The notes under the pieces are model-generated. The model was not told where the DNA came from and made no database searches. It was given only the letters and a program-made list of their open reading frames with translations. From Bradyrhizobium sp. RP6 (GTDB lineage: Bacteria > Pseudomonadota > Alphaproteobacteria > Rhizobiales > Xanthobacteraceae), in contig NZ_RQIT01000003.1 of assembly GCF_003837805.1 (NCBI RefSeq), positions 186,001-250,000 on the forward strand: a stretch of 64,000 bases of DNA, given 5' to 3'. The position numbers were made by a program, and so were the translations under genes. Below, piece after piece: positions 1 through 9,066 of this stretch (within the stretch, counting starts at the first letter, position 1; every line of letters starts with the position of its first letter).

Positions 1-882
1 GTGATGCCGTTGTTCGCCGGCGAGGGTCTCTCCAAGCGCATGAAAGCGGTGGCGAGCGAGCGTGAGCGCATCCGGCAGCGCGAGCGTGAGCGTCTTCACA
101 AGAGCGAAAAGGTCTCGCTGCGCCAGACACCGAAGCAAATCGTTTCCAAGGTGGTCGAGGACTTCAACCTCACCAAATGGCTCGCGCAGGAAGCGGCGCG
201 GGACAAGCTCATCATGGCGGGTTACCGCGGCCAGGCACCCTACATCACCTTCCTGTTTGCCCGCATGGTCGCCCCGATCGTGCTCTTCATCGGCTCGGCC
301 CTCTACGTCTTCGTGATCGCGCGTATGGAACAGGCGCTGCCGGTCAAGATCGGCATCTGCATCGGCGCGGCCTATCTCGGCCTTCAGGCGCCGATGCTGT
401 TCCTCAGGAATGCGATCGCCAAGCGCCAGCTCTCGATCAAGCGCGCGTTTCCCGACGCGCTCGACCTGCTCCTGATCTGCATCGAATCCGGCATGTCGGT
501 CGAGATGGCGTTCCGGAAGGTTGCGACCGAGATCGTGGGCCAGTCGATCGCGCTGTCGGAGGAGTTTACCCTGACGACGGCCGAGCTGTCCTATTTGCAG
601 GATCGCAAGGTCGCCTATGAGAACTTGGCACGACGTACCGGGCTCGAGGGCGTCAAGTCGGTGTGTCTGGCGCTTCAGCAGGCGGAGCGCTACGGCACCC
701 CGCTCGGCCATTCCTTGCGCGTCATGGCGCAGGAGAACCGCGACATGCGCATGAACGAGGCCGAGAAGAAGGCCGCCGCCCTGCCGCCGAAGCTGACGGT
801 GCCGATGATCCTGTTCTTCCTGCCGGTGCTGTTCGTGGTCATTCTCGGACCGACTGCCATCAAGGTCACGGAGTTGCAGTGA
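1..882 (+). CDS. tadC: Type II secretion F-domain protein, TadC-like (5' partial)
   Basis: This is probably the inner-membrane platform protein TadC of a Tad/Flp pilus assembly system. The N-terminal part is basic and coiled-coil-like (many R/E/K residues to about residue 45). Hydrophobic segments follow at about residues 85-108 and 112-133. A T2SSF-type domain with the family-typical stretch DALDLLLICIESGMSVEMAF comes next, and a C-terminal membrane segment lies at about 268-290. The frame is open from base 1 with no visible ribosome binding site, and 293 residues is slightly short for TadC, so the true start probably lies upstream of the window. The tadD-like lipoprotein gene is convergent with it 56 bp downstream, as expected for the end of a tad locus. 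TadB belongs to the same fold, but the position next to tadD favours TadC. Confidence 0.8.
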   Translation: MMPLFAGEGLSKRMKAVASERERIRQRERERLHKSEKVSLRQTPKQIVSKVVEDFNLTKWLAQEAARDKLIMAGYRGQAPYITFLFARMVAPIVLFIGSALYVFVIARMEQALPVKIGICIGAAYLGLQAPMLFLRNAIAKRQLSIKRAFPDALDLLLICIESGMSVEMAFRKVATEIVGQSIALSEEFTLTTAELSYLQDRKVAYENLARRTGLEGVKSVCLALQQAERYGTPLGHSLRVMAQENRDMRMNEAEKKAAALPPKLTVPMILFFLPVLFVVILGPTAIKVTELQ

Positions 883-938
883 GCCAGAGCGAACCGCGCG
901 GTTCGCAACTCAGGCCCAGTCCGGGCGAACAGATCTGA

Positions 939-1766
939 TCAGTCGGACTGACTGAGCGAAGCAACCGGCGTCCGCTTCGGTGCACCGTGCGGGGCCTCGC
1001 TGCGGCTGAGCATGTCCTTGAGATAGGCGACATTGGCCGCTGCCTGGTCCGGCGGCAGGTCCGCTTTGACGATGGTCTCCGCTTCCGCGAAGCGGCCCTG
1101 GAGACCGACGACCAGGGCGAGGTTCTGCCGCACCCGCGCGTTCGCACGCGGCGAGGCGTAGGCCTGCCGCAACGCCTCTTCGGCTTTCGGCAGCTCTCTC
1201 GACAACATATAGGACAGGCCGAGATTGGAGAGCACGCCGGGATCACCCGGCGCGATCTTCAGCGCGCTCGCGTAATAGGATCGCGCCTCCTCATGACGGC
1301 CCATCTGGTCCAGCGCCGTGCCCTGCACCGAAAGCAGGCGCCAGTCCGGATTGTCGGGTGAATGCGCCTTCGACAGGACGTCGTAGGCCTGCTGGAAATT
1401 GCCATTGTCGGCGAGTGCGCGGCCGTACTGGGCGAGCAGCGCCTTGTTGCCGGGATTGGCGATGGTCGCCTGCTCAAGCACGGCGGCGGCCTGGGCGCGC
1501 TGGCCGTTGGCGCGCAGGGCCTGTCCGTAGCCGAGCGCGGCATCGGCATCCTTGGGATTGGCACGGTATCGCTCGCCATAGACTTCGACGGCACGCGCTG
1601 GATCGGTGGGCGCGCGATCGGTGGGAGCCGCCTCCGCCCGGGCGCCGACCGAGCCCGTGACGTCGGACAGCTTTGACATTGCCGTACAGCCGCCGAGATT
1701 CACCGCCACCATCGCGACGAGCGAGGCGGATGCAAGAAGCCGGGCAGGACTGAACCGTTGACGCAT
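939..1766 (-). CDS. tadD: TPR-repeat lipoprotein, TadD-like
   Basis: This is a secreted tetratricopeptide-repeat lipoprotein, probably TadD, which helps assemble the outer-membrane secretin of Tad pili. From the ATG at 1766 the protein starts with MRQRFSPARLLASAS, a hydrophobic stretch, and a lipobox LGGC with Cys at about residue 27, which is a signal-peptidase II site. The frame stays open upstream to 1814, but that extension would put charged residues ahead of the signal peptide, so 1766 is preferred. TPR-like units (ALGYGQALRANGQ, LLAQYGRALADNG, VLSNLGLSYML) run from about residue 55 to 240. It is convergent with tadC. The lipoprotein and TPR calls are directly visible; the Tad assignment depends on the neighbour. 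Confidence 0.8.
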   Translation of the reverse strand: MRQRFSPARLLASASLVAMVAVNLGGCTAMSKLSDVTGSVGARAEAAPTDRAPTDPARAVEVYGERYRANPKDADAALGYGQALRANGQRAQAAAVLEQATIANPGNKALLAQYGRALADNGNFQQAYDVLSKAHSPDNPDWRLLSVQGTALDQMGRHEEARSYYASALKIAPGDPGVLSNLGLSYMLSRELPKAEEALRQAYASPRANARVRQNLALVVGLQGRFAEAETIVKADLPPDQAAANVAYLKDMLSRSEAPHGAPKRTPVASLSQSD

Positions 1767-1875
1767 GACGCTTTTGACTCTCGAGCGGATGGATCGAGCT
1801 GAACGCGCCAGCAATAGACTGTTAACCCTAATGGCGGGTTAACGGGGAACCCCGCCCTGGGCTTCCTCGGCCTGG

Positions 1876-2079
1876 TCAATATTCGATGGCAAGCCGCCTG
1901 CGGATTTCGTCGATGCGCTTGTCGAGCGCATCGAACCGCGCATGGACGGAGCGATCGTGGAGATAGAAGACATAACCGCCGGCAAGGAACGCGAAGATCC
2001 AGTGGTGATGCTCGATATAGCCAAAAATCGCCTCGATGGCCTGGCCGACGAATGTGACCGCGCTCCACACAAAATCCAT
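1876..2079 (-). CDS. Small hypothetical membrane protein (67 aa)
   Basis: This is a short gene of unknown function. A strong GGAGG ribosome binding site sits 6 bases upstream of the ATG, which is the main reason to accept it. The N-terminal half (FVWSAVTFVGQAIEAIFGYI and WIFAFLAGGYVFYL) could form one or two membrane segments. The C-terminal 25 residues are charged and helical (SVHARFDALDKRIDEIRRRL). It lies between the tadD-like gene and the aminopeptidase and shows no link to either. Confidence 0.6.
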   Translation of the reverse strand: MDFVWSAVTFVGQAIEAIFGYIEHHHWIFAFLAGGYVFYLHDRSVHARFDALDKRIDEIRRRLAIEY

Positions 2080-2278
2080 CGCATTCCTCCGGCGCTTCCT
2101 GGTCGGTCGCCGGCGATCTCAACGTCTGGCGGCCGCACCCCCGAGCCTAGCATGGCCCCCTTGCGGCGAGTAGCGGTCGCCGAACGGTGACGGCAAAGCC
2201 CGATTGCAGCCGCGGCGAAACTCTGCGAAGTCTCGTTCGTTCGCATGACCCGCTTGATCTGACGATCCGGACCCGCCA

Positions 2279-3652
2279 ATGCCCTCCATCTTCGAGACGT
2301 CGCCCACCGCCATCCCCATCACTTTCGTGACCAAATCGAGCTGGGATCGGGCCGCCGAGACGTTACCGCCAGCGCAACGCAAGTACGCCGCCGCGAGCGC
2401 CTTTGCCGCCAAGCCGGGCAGCTATCTGGCGCTGCCCGCGCCGGACGGGGCGATTGCGCAGGTGCTGTTCGGCCTCGAGGATGAGGGTGCAAGATCGCGC
2501 GACCTGTTCCGACCCGGCGCCCTGCCCGGTCTGTTGCCGCCGGGCGTTTATCGCTTTGCCAACGCACCGCACGATCCGCGGCTGGCGGCGCTCGCCTTCG
2601 CACTGGGCTGCTACCGCTTCGCCCGCTACCGCAAGGCTGATCGCCCCGACGTCCGGTTGGTGCCGCCTGACGGTGTCGACGCGGAGGAGATCGAGCGGAT
2701 CGCTGATGCCGCAATGCTGGCGCGTGACCTCATCAACACGCCGTCCAACGACATGGGCCCGGAGGAACTCGCCACAGCCGCGCAAGCGCTCGCAACCGAG
2801 TTTGGCGCAAGCTTCGCCTGCACCATCGGCGAGGATCTGAAGACGAATTTCCCGCTGGTCCACGCCGTCGGCATGGCCTCCAGCCGCGCGCCGCGGCTGA
2901 TCGACATCGGCTGGGGCGATCCTGATCATCCCAAGGTGACGCTGGTCGGCAAGGGCGTGTGTTTCGACACCGGCGGGCTCGACCTGAAGCCGTCGAGCGG
3001 CATGCTGATCATGAAGAAGGACATGGGCGGCGCCGCAAACGTGCTCGCGCTCGCGCGCATGGTGATGGACGCGAAACTGAAGGTGCGGCTGCGCGTGCTG
3101 ATTCCGGCGGTGGAGAACGCCGTCGCCGGCAATGCCTTCCGCCCCCTCGACATCTTCACCTCGCGCAAAGGCATTACCGTCGAGATCGGCAATACCGACG
3201 CCGAGGGCCGGCTCGTCCTCGCCGATGCGCTGGCGCTCGCCGACGAGGAGAAACCCGACCTGCTGATCGACCTGGGCACGCTGACCGGCGCGGCGCGCGT
3301 CGCGCTGGGGCCGGATCTACCACCCTATTACACCAATGATGAGACGCTGGCCGCCGACATCGCGCGCTGCGCGGTGAAGGAGAACGATCCGTTGTGGCGC
3401 ATGCCGCTGTGGCCGCCCTACGATGCCTGGCTGGACTCCAAGACCGCTACCATCACCAACGCGCCGTCCGGCGGCTTCGCCGGCTCGATCACCTGCGCGC
3501 TGTTCCTGCAGCGCTTCGTCGAGCACGCCAAAAGTTGGCTGCATGTCGACATCTACGGCTGGACGCCGTCGGCGAAGCCGGCGCGGCCAGAGGGCGGCGA
3601 GTGCCAGGCCGCGCGCGCCATCTACGCATTGCTGAGCGAGCGCTATGCATGA
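2279..3652 (+). CDS. M17 family leucyl aminopeptidase
   Basis: This is a cytosolic zinc/manganese aminopeptidase that removes N-terminal residues from peptides. The catalytic C-terminal domain is plain: VGKGVCFDTGGLDLKPS near residue 222 supplies the metal-binding Lys and Asp, and the M17 signature NTDAEGRLVLADAL lies near residue 304. At 457 residues it is somewhat shorter than E. coli PepA (503) because the N-terminal macro-like domain is reduced, as in the PepB-like alphaproteobacterial subgroup. The ATG at 2279 has no strong ribosome binding site. Its 3' end overlaps the NlpC/P60 gene by 8 bases, so the two are probably translationally coupled. Together they could process peptides released from the cell wall, which is inference. 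Confidence 0.9.
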   Translation: MPSIFETSPTAIPITFVTKSSWDRAAETLPPAQRKYAAASAFAAKPGSYLALPAPDGAIAQVLFGLEDEGARSRDLFRPGALPGLLPPGVYRFANAPHDPRLAALAFALGCYRFARYRKADRPDVRLVPPDGVDAEEIERIADAAMLARDLINTPSNDMGPEELATAAQALATEFGASFACTIGEDLKTNFPLVHAVGMASSRAPRLIDIGWGDPDHPKVTLVGKGVCFDTGGLDLKPSSGMLIMKKDMGGAANVLALARMVMDAKLKVRLRVLIPAVENAVAGNAFRPLDIFTSRKGITVEIGNTDAEGRLVLADALALADEEKPDLLIDLGTLTGAARVALGPDLPPYYTNDETLAADIARCAVKENDPLWRMPLWPPYDAWLDSKTATITNAPSGGFAGSITCALFLQRFVEHAKSWLHVDIYGWTPSAKPARPEGGECQAARAIYALLSERYA

Positions 3653-4499
3653 TCCAAGATACGATCCAAGGCTGACGCCGGCGCGGGGCGACATCGCCGC
3701 GAAATATCTCGAAGGCAAGGTCGAGGCGGAGCGCTTCGTCACCGGGGAAGAATTCGAGGTGGTCGAGGCGATCGCGCCGATGCGCGAGCAGCCGTCGCCG
3801 AACGCCATGCTGATGACGGAGGCGCTACGCGGCGAGCGCGTCACCATCTACGACCGCAACGGCGAGGGCTGGGCCTGGGGCCAGCTCGATGGCGACGGCT
3901 ATGTCGGTTGGCTTCCCGATGCGGCGCTCCTGAAGCCGGCGGCCGCGCCGACGCACAAGGTCAGCGCGCTGCGGACGTTTGCGTTCCCTAGTCCCTCGAT
4001 CAAGCTACCGCCCGCCGACACGCTTGCGCTCGGATCAAAGCTCGCAATCATGCGTACGGACGGGGCGTTCGCGGTCACGCGGGAAGGAACGTTCCTGCCG
4101 AAGACGCACCTTGTTCCGCTCGATCATCGCGAACCGGACTTCGTCGCCGTCGCCGAGCGCTTCGTTGGCACACCCTATCTGTGGGGCGGCAAGAGCAGTT
4201 TCGGGATCGACTGCTCCGGCCTCGTGCAGGTGTCGCTGACATCGGCAGGCATCGGCTGCCCGCGCGACAGCGATATGCAGCTGGCCGGACTCGGCCGCGC
4301 GCTGGAACCGCACGAGCAGGGCAGCTTGCTGCGCGGCGATCTGATCTTCTGGAAGGGCCACGTCGCCATCGTCCGAGATGCCAGCACCATGGTTCACGCC
4401 AATGCCCATCACATGGCGACCGTGATCGAACCGATCGAGCCCGCGATTGCGCGGATCAGGCAGGCCGGCAGCGAGGTCACCGCGATCAAGCGACTCTAG
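3645..4499 (+). CDS. NlpC/P60 family cell-wall hydrolase with SH3 domains
   Basis: This is a C40-family cysteine peptidase that cleaves murein stem peptides. The N-terminal 150 residues contain SH3-like segments (ERVTIYDRNGEGWAWGQLDG, GYVGWLP). The catalytic domain follows, with SFGIDCSGLVQ placing the nucleophilic Cys near residue 189 and GHVAIV supplying the His near residue 245. The length of 284 matches Bradyrhizobium-type SH3-NlpC proteins and related dipeptidyl-peptidase VI. No signal peptide is visible, so a cytoplasmic role in recycling cell-wall peptides is likely. The start overlaps the end of the aminopeptidase gene by 8 bases, which points to one operon. Confidence 0.88.
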   Translation: MHDPRYDPRLTPARGDIAAKYLEGKVEAERFVTGEEFEVVEAIAPMREQPSPNAMLMTEALRGERVTIYDRNGEGWAWGQLDGDGYVGWLPDAALLKPAAAPTHKVSALRTFAFPSPSIKLPPADTLALGSKLAIMRTDGAFAVTREGTFLPKTHLVPLDHREPDFVAVAERFVGTPYLWGGKSSFGIDCSGLVQVSLTSAGIGCPRDSDMQLAGLGRALEPHEQGSLLRGDLIFWKGHVAIVRDASTMVHANAHHMATVIEPIEPAIARIRQAGSEVTAIKRL

Positions 4500-4678
4500 C
4501 GGGCCTGCCTCGACCACTGCCTCTCGTTCCACAAACACACGACGCTTTCTGTGTTTGAACGACAGCATTGGGCCGGGTAGCAAGTTTGGGCTCACGGCGA
4601 GCTTGTTGACCGCACCATGTCGATCCACATCTCACCGCACCGGCAGCACGATGCACCGGCTGGTGATGGAGATCGACT

Positions 4679-5005
4679 ATGACTGGACTCAAGATTCTCG
4701 CTGCAGCGGCTTTGCTGTCGGGCCTGACCTTAAGCACCGCCTACGCGCAGTCCGGCTTTGCAAGCAGCCATCCGGATACTTACGAGGCCGAGTACCCCAA
4801 TCGCAATCTGAATGGCACACTGACGCCGGCAGGTCGGATCGGCCTCGAGTTGCCGGATGGCGCGGCTCCTTCTCGGAGGGTGGACAACGCCCTGGCTCGC
4901 ACGAACGGCGCCGCCTTGCGTTCTTGCGCGGAGCGCTACCGATCCTACGATCCGGCAACGAGCACCTACTTCGGTCGGGACGGCCGCCGCCATCTCTGCA
5001 GGTAA
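4679..5005 (+). CDS. BA14K-family small secreted protein
   Basis: This 108-residue protein has a clear N-terminal signal peptide (MTGLKILAAAALLSGLTLS, cleavage after AYAQ). Its C-terminal motif, CAERYRSYDPATSTYFGRDG followed by RRHLCR, matches the BA14K family, first described as a Brucella 14-kDa immunoreactive protein with lectin-like properties and common in Rhizobiales. A GGAG ribosome binding site precedes the ATG. It is a single gene, convergent with the Yej operon and separated from it by a long perfect palindrome. The molecular function in Bradyrhizobium is not known. Confidence 0.8.
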   Translation: MTGLKILAAAALLSGLTLSTAYAQSGFASSHPDTYEAEYPNRNLNGTLTPAGRIGLELPDGAAPSRRVDNALARTNGAALRSCAERYRSYDPATSTYFGRDGRRHLCR

Positions 5006-5037
5006 CGGCGTGAACTGCGGACCTGCATCCGTGGCAG

Positions 5038-5071
5038 GATTCGAGGCGACGCCGAGGCGGCGCCTCGAATC
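5038..5071. terminator. Long palindrome between convergent genes, candidate bidirectional terminator
   Basis: GATTCGAGGCG (5038-5048) pairs perfectly with CGCCTCGAATC (5061-5071) across a GC-rich 12-base loop. It lies between the convergent BA14K gene and the end of the Yej operon. No long T-tract follows on either strand, so it could instead be an intergenic repeat element. Confidence 0.5.
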
Positions 5072-5131
5072 TCCCGAGCATTTCGCCTTCGCCCCGGGAC
5101 GGACAGGTCGCAGTCCCAGCAATGACGACAG

Positions 5132-6769
5132 CTACGTCGCGACCGAGCCATTCCCCGCCGTTTCCAGCCGGAACGCAGCCGCGAACAGGGCGCGCGTGTA
5201 ATCCGTCTTCGGATTCTTGAACAACTCCGCGGCCTGGCCTTCCTCCACCACCTTGCCGCCGCGCATCACGATGAGATGGCTGGCGAGCGAGGCGACGACC
5301 CGCAAATCGTGCGAGATGAACATGTAGGTGAGCTCGCGCTTGCGCTGGAGCTCGCGCAAGAGGTCGACCATCTGGGCCTGGAACAGCATGTCGAGCGCGC
5401 TGGTCGGCTCGTCCAGCACGACGAAATCCGGCTCCAGCACCACCGCGCGCGCGATGCTGATGCGCTGGCGCTGGCCGCCGGAGAATTCATGCGGATAGCG
5501 GAAGCGCGTCTCAGGATTAAGCCCGACATCCTCGAGTGCCTTGACGACGCGCGCCTCGCGCTCCTCGCGCGACAGCTTCGGCTGATGCACGGATAGACCT
5601 TCGGCGATGATGTCGGCGACCGACATGCGCGGTGAGAGCGAGCCGAACGGATCCTGAAACACAATCTGCATGTCGCGCCGGAAGGGCCGCATCTCCTTGA
5701 AGCGCAGGCCCTGGATGTCCTTGCCCAGGAACACGATGCGCCCGTTCGAGGAGATCAGCCGCAGCAATGCGAGCCCCAGCGTGGTCTTGCCCGAGCCTGA
5801 TTCTCCGACGACTCCAAGCGTCTCGCCCTTGCGCACGGCGACGCTGACGCCATCGACCGCCTTGATGTGGCCGACCGTTTTGCGCATCAAGCCGCGCTTG
5901 ATCGGAAACCAGACTTTGAGATCATTGGCGGACATCACCACCGGCGCATCCGGCTGCGGCGGCGCTGGATCCGGCTTCGGCTCCGCCGCGAGCAGGTCGC
6001 GCGTATAGGGATGCTTCGGGGTCTTGAAGACCTGCTCGACCGGCCCCTGCTCGACGATCACGCCGCCCTTCATGACGCAGACGGTGTCGGCGATGCGGCG
6101 GACGATGCCGAGATCGTGGGTGATGAACAAGAGGCTCATGCCGAGCCGCGAACGGATCTCGGCGAGAAGCGCCAGGATCTGCGCCTGCACGGTGACGTCG
6201 AGCGCCGTGGTCGGCTCGTCCGCGATCAAGAGGTCCGGTTCGTTGGCGAGCGCCATCGCGATCATCACGCGCTGGCGCTGGCCGCCGGAGAGCTGGTGCG
6301 GATAGCTCTTCAGCCTCGTCTCGGGCTCGGGGATGCCGACCTGGGTCAGCAACTCCAGCGTCCGCTTGCGCGCCTGCGCATTGCTGGTCGGATTGTGCAG
6401 CTGGATGATCTCGCCGATCTGCGCCTCGATCGTGTGCAGCGGATTGAGCGAGGTCATCGGCTCCTGGAAGATGATGGAGATGTCGCTGCCGCGAATCTCG
6501 CGCATCTGCTGCTCGGAGCGGTCGATCAGCTCCTGCCCCTTGAAGCGGATGCTGCCCGAGGGATGCGACGCGTTCGGATAGGGCAACAGCTTCAGGATCG
6601 AGAGCGCGCTGACCGACTTGCCGGAGCCGGACTCGCCGACCAGCGCCACGCATTCGCCGCGCTTGATCTGGAACGAGACGTTGTCGACTGCGAGCGTGGT
6701 GGCGCTGCCCTGGTGGAAGGCCACCGAAAGGTCGCGCACGCTGAGCAGGGGCTGGTTGATTGCGTCCAT
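5132..6769 (-). CDS. yejF: Peptide ABC transporter, dual ATP-binding protein (YejF-like)
   Basis: This cytoplasmic protein has two ABC ATPase domains in one chain, the arrangement of YejF in the YejABEF oligopeptide/microcin-C importer. The first domain has Walker A GESGSGKS near residue 44, signature LSGGQRQR near 160 and Walker B LLIADEP. The second has Walker [10 protein letters not shown] near 325, signature FSGGQRQR near 432 and Walker B VVLDEP. The length of 545 fits the family. It is the last gene of a leftward operon, 4 bases after the permease yejE. The ATPase role is certain; oligopeptide substrate specificity is inferred from gene order. Confidence 0.92.
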   Translation of the reverse strand: MDAINQPLLSVRDLSVAFHQGSATTLAVDNVSFQIKRGECVALVGESGSGKSVSALSILKLLPYPNASHPSGSIRFKGQELIDRSEQQMREIRGSDISIIFQEPMTSLNPLHTIEAQIGEIIQLHNPTSNAQARKRTLELLTQVGIPEPETRLKSYPHQLSGGQRQRVMIAMALANEPDLLIADEPTTALDVTVQAQILALLAEIRSRLGMSLLFITHDLGIVRRIADTVCVMKGGVIVEQGPVEQVFKTPKHPYTRDLLAAEPKPDPAPPQPDAPVVMSANDLKVWFPIKRGLMRKTVGHIKAVDGVSVAVRKGETLGVVGESGSGKTTLGLALLRLISSNGRIVFLGKDIQGLRFKEMRPFRRDMQIVFQDPFGSLSPRMSVADIIAEGLSVHQPKLSREEREARVVKALEDVGLNPETRFRYPHEFSGGQRQRISIARAVVLEPDFVVLDEPTSALDMLFQAQMVDLLRELQRKRELTYMFISHDLRVVASLASHLIVMRGGKVVEEGQAAELFKNPKTDYTRALFAAAFRLETAGNGSVAT

Positions 6770-6773
6770 CGCC

Positions 6774-7955
6774 TTACCTGAACGTCTTGCGCGGATCGAA
6801 GGCGTCGCGCACGGCCTCGCCGATGAAGATCAACAGCGACAGCATGATCGCAACCGAGAAGAAGCCGGAGAAGCCAAGCCAGGGTGCCTGCACATTGGAC
6901 TTGGCCTGCGACAGCAATTCGCCGAGCGAAGGCGATCCCGGCGGCAGGCCGAAGCCCAGGAAATCGAGCGCCGTCAGCGTCATCACCGAGCTGGACACAA
7001 TGAAGGGCAGGAACGTCATGGTCGCGACCATCGCGTTCGGCAGCAGGTGGCGGAACATGATGACCGGGTTGGAGACGCCGAGCGCCCGCGCCGCCTGGAT
7101 GTATTCGAAGTTGCGCCCGCGCAGGAACTCGGCCCGCACGAGGCCGACCAGCGAGACCCAGGAGAACAGCAGGAGGATGCCGAGCAGCACGAAAAAGCCG
7201 GGCACGAGCACCGAGGACAGGATCAAGAGAAGGTAGAGCGAAGGAATCGCCGTCCAGATCTCGATGAAGCGCTGGAAGATCAGGTCGACCCGACCGCCGA
7301 AATAGCCCTGCACCGCCCCCGCCGCGATGCCGATGACAGACGAGACGATCGTGAGACAAAGTCCGAACAGCACCGAGATGCGGAAGCCGTAAATCAATCG
7401 CGCGACCACGTCGCGGCCCTGATCGTCGGTGCCGAGCCAGTTATATTCGAGGTCGCGGCAGCTCTTCAGCCCCTTCTTCTCCACCACCGGCTGACACTGC
7501 TTCTCCGTCAACATCCAGGTCGGCGGCGACGGCGCCGGCGTCGGCAAGTCGAGATTGTGAGTATCGTAGGAATAGCGGATCAGAGGCCAGACGATCGTGC
7601 CGTTCTTGTCCTTGATGAGCTTCTGCAAATAGGGATCGCGATAGTCGGCCGCGGTTTCGAAGTCACCGCCGAAGGTCGTTTCCGAATAGGTCACGAAGGC
7701 GGGCCAGTAGAGTCGGCCGTCGAACTTGATCAGGAAGGGCCGATCATTGGCGATCAGCTCGGCGAACAGCGAGATCACGAACAGGCTGATGAAGATCCAG
7801 AACGACCAGTAGCCGCGCCGGTTGGCCTTGAAGTTCTGCCACCGTCGCCTGTTGAGCGGCGAAGGCGAGAACGGCTTACGCGTGATCGGCACCGAATCGC
7901 CGAGCGGCGATTTCGCCGTGGTTTCGATCGGCGTCGTTGGGGCGGCCAGCGTCAT
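6774..7955 (-). CDS. yejE: Peptide ABC transporter permease (YejE-like)
   Basis: This is a BPD_transp_1 permease subunit with an N-terminal extension of the OppC type. One membrane segment follows the basic N-terminus (near residue 40, YWSFWIFISLFVISLFAELI), then a periplasmic region, then about five segments. The EAA-type loop is AARALGVSNPVIMFRHLLPN. The ATG at 7955 is chosen because its first base overlaps the yejB stop codon (TGATG), indicating translational coupling; an earlier in-frame start at 7997 lies inside yejB. The protein pairs with YejB to form the membrane channel. Confidence 0.92.
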   Translation of the reverse strand: MTLAAPTTPIETTAKSPLGDSVPITRKPFSPSPLNRRRWQNFKANRRGYWSFWIFISLFVISLFAELIANDRPFLIKFDGRLYWPAFVTYSETTFGGDFETAADYRDPYLQKLIKDKNGTIVWPLIRYSYDTHNLDLPTPAPSPPTWMLTEKQCQPVVEKKGLKSCRDLEYNWLGTDDQGRDVVARLIYGFRISVLFGLCLTIVSSVIGIAAGAVQGYFGGRVDLIFQRFIEIWTAIPSLYLLLILSSVLVPGFFVLLGILLLFSWVSLVGLVRAEFLRGRNFEYIQAARALGVSNPVIMFRHLLPNAMVATMTFLPFIVSSSVMTLTALDFLGFGLPPGSPSLGELLSQAKSNVQAPWLGFSGFFSVAIMLSLLIFIGEAVRDAFDPRKTFR

Positions 7956-9064
7956 CAGACCTCCCGCGCCTCGAAATCGATCCGGGGGTCGATCCACATA
8001 TAGGTCAGGTCGGAGATCAGGTTGATCACGAGACCGACGAGCGAAAAGATGTAAAGCGTACCGAACACCACGGGATAGTCGCGGTTGAGCACGCTCTCGA
8101 AGCTGAGCAGCCCCAGCCCGTCCAGCGAAAAGATGGTCTCGATCAGGAGCGAGCCTGAAAAGAAGGCGTGGATGAAGGTGCCGGGGAAGCCGGCGATCAC
8201 GATCAACATCGCATTGCGGAAGACATGGCCGTACAGCACCCGGTTCTCACTGCACCCCTTGGCGCGCGCGGTCATGACGTATTGCTTGCGGATCTCGTCC
8301 AGGAACGAGTTCTTGGTCAGGAACGTCATGGTGGTGAACGCGCCGAGGCCCATGGCGATGAGCGGCAGCGTCAGATGCCAGAAATAGTCGATGATCTTCC
8401 AGTACCAGGGAAACTCCGACCATCCGTCTGACGTCAACCCGCGCAGCGGAAACCAGTTGAAGAAGGAGCCGCCGGCGAACAGGATGATCAGAAGAATGGC
8501 GAAGAGGAATCCGGGAATGGCATAGCCGAGCACGAGGACGGTTGATGTCCAGGTGTCGAGGCGCGTACCGTCATTCATCGCCTTGCGGATGCCGAGGGGG
8601 ATCGAGATCAGATAGGTGATCAGCGTCAGCCAGATCCCGAGCGAGATCGAGACCGGCAGCTTCTCCTTGATGAGCTGGATCACGCTGACATCGCGAAAGT
8701 AGCTCTTGCCGAAATCGAAACGGGCGAAATTCCAAACCATCAGCGCGAAGCGTTCCGGTGCCGGCTTGTCGAAGCCGAACTGCACCTCCAGCTTCTTGAT
8801 GAAATCAGGATCGAGCCCCTGCGCACCGCGATATTTGGAATTGATGGCGTCGCCCCCGGCACCGACCTGCCCAGGCGCGCGCTGCGCAAAATCGCTGCCG
8901 CCCGAAATGCGGGACGTGCCGCCGGTATCGGCGCCCGAGAGCTGCGCGATCACGCGCTCGACCGGGCCGCCCGGCGCGAACTGCACGACGACGAAGGACA
9001 CGAAGAGGATCCCGAGCAGCGTCGGGATCATCAGGAGGAGGCGGCGGGCGATATAGGCACTCAT
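7955..9064 (-). CDS. yejB: Peptide ABC transporter permease (YejB-like)
   Basis: This is the OppB-type permease of the transporter. It begins MSAYIARRLLLMIPTLLGIL, the canonical OppB/DppB N-terminal membrane segment, followed by FVVVQFAPGGPVE. A periplasmic insert at about residues 40-110 is typical of YejB. The cytoplasmic EAA loop is TARAKGCSENRVLYGHVFRN. The length of 369 fits the family. It starts 2 bases after the second binding-protein gene ends and overlaps yejE by one base. Confidence 0.92.
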   Translation of the reverse strand: MSAYIARRLLLMIPTLLGILFVSFVVVQFAPGGPVERVIAQLSGADTGGTSRISGGSDFAQRAPGQVGAGGDAINSKYRGAQGLDPDFIKKLEVQFGFDKPAPERFALMVWNFARFDFGKSYFRDVSVIQLIKEKLPVSISLGIWLTLITYLISIPLGIRKAMNDGTRLDTWTSTVLVLGYAIPGFLFAILLIILFAGGSFFNWFPLRGLTSDGWSEFPWYWKIIDYFWHLTLPLIAMGLGAFTTMTFLTKNSFLDEIRKQYVMTARAKGCSENRVLYGHVFRNAMLIVIAGFPGTFIHAFFSGSLLIETIFSLDGLGLLSFESVLNRDYPVVFGTLYIFSLVGLVINLISDLTYMWIDPRIDFEAREV

Positions 9065-9066
9065 GG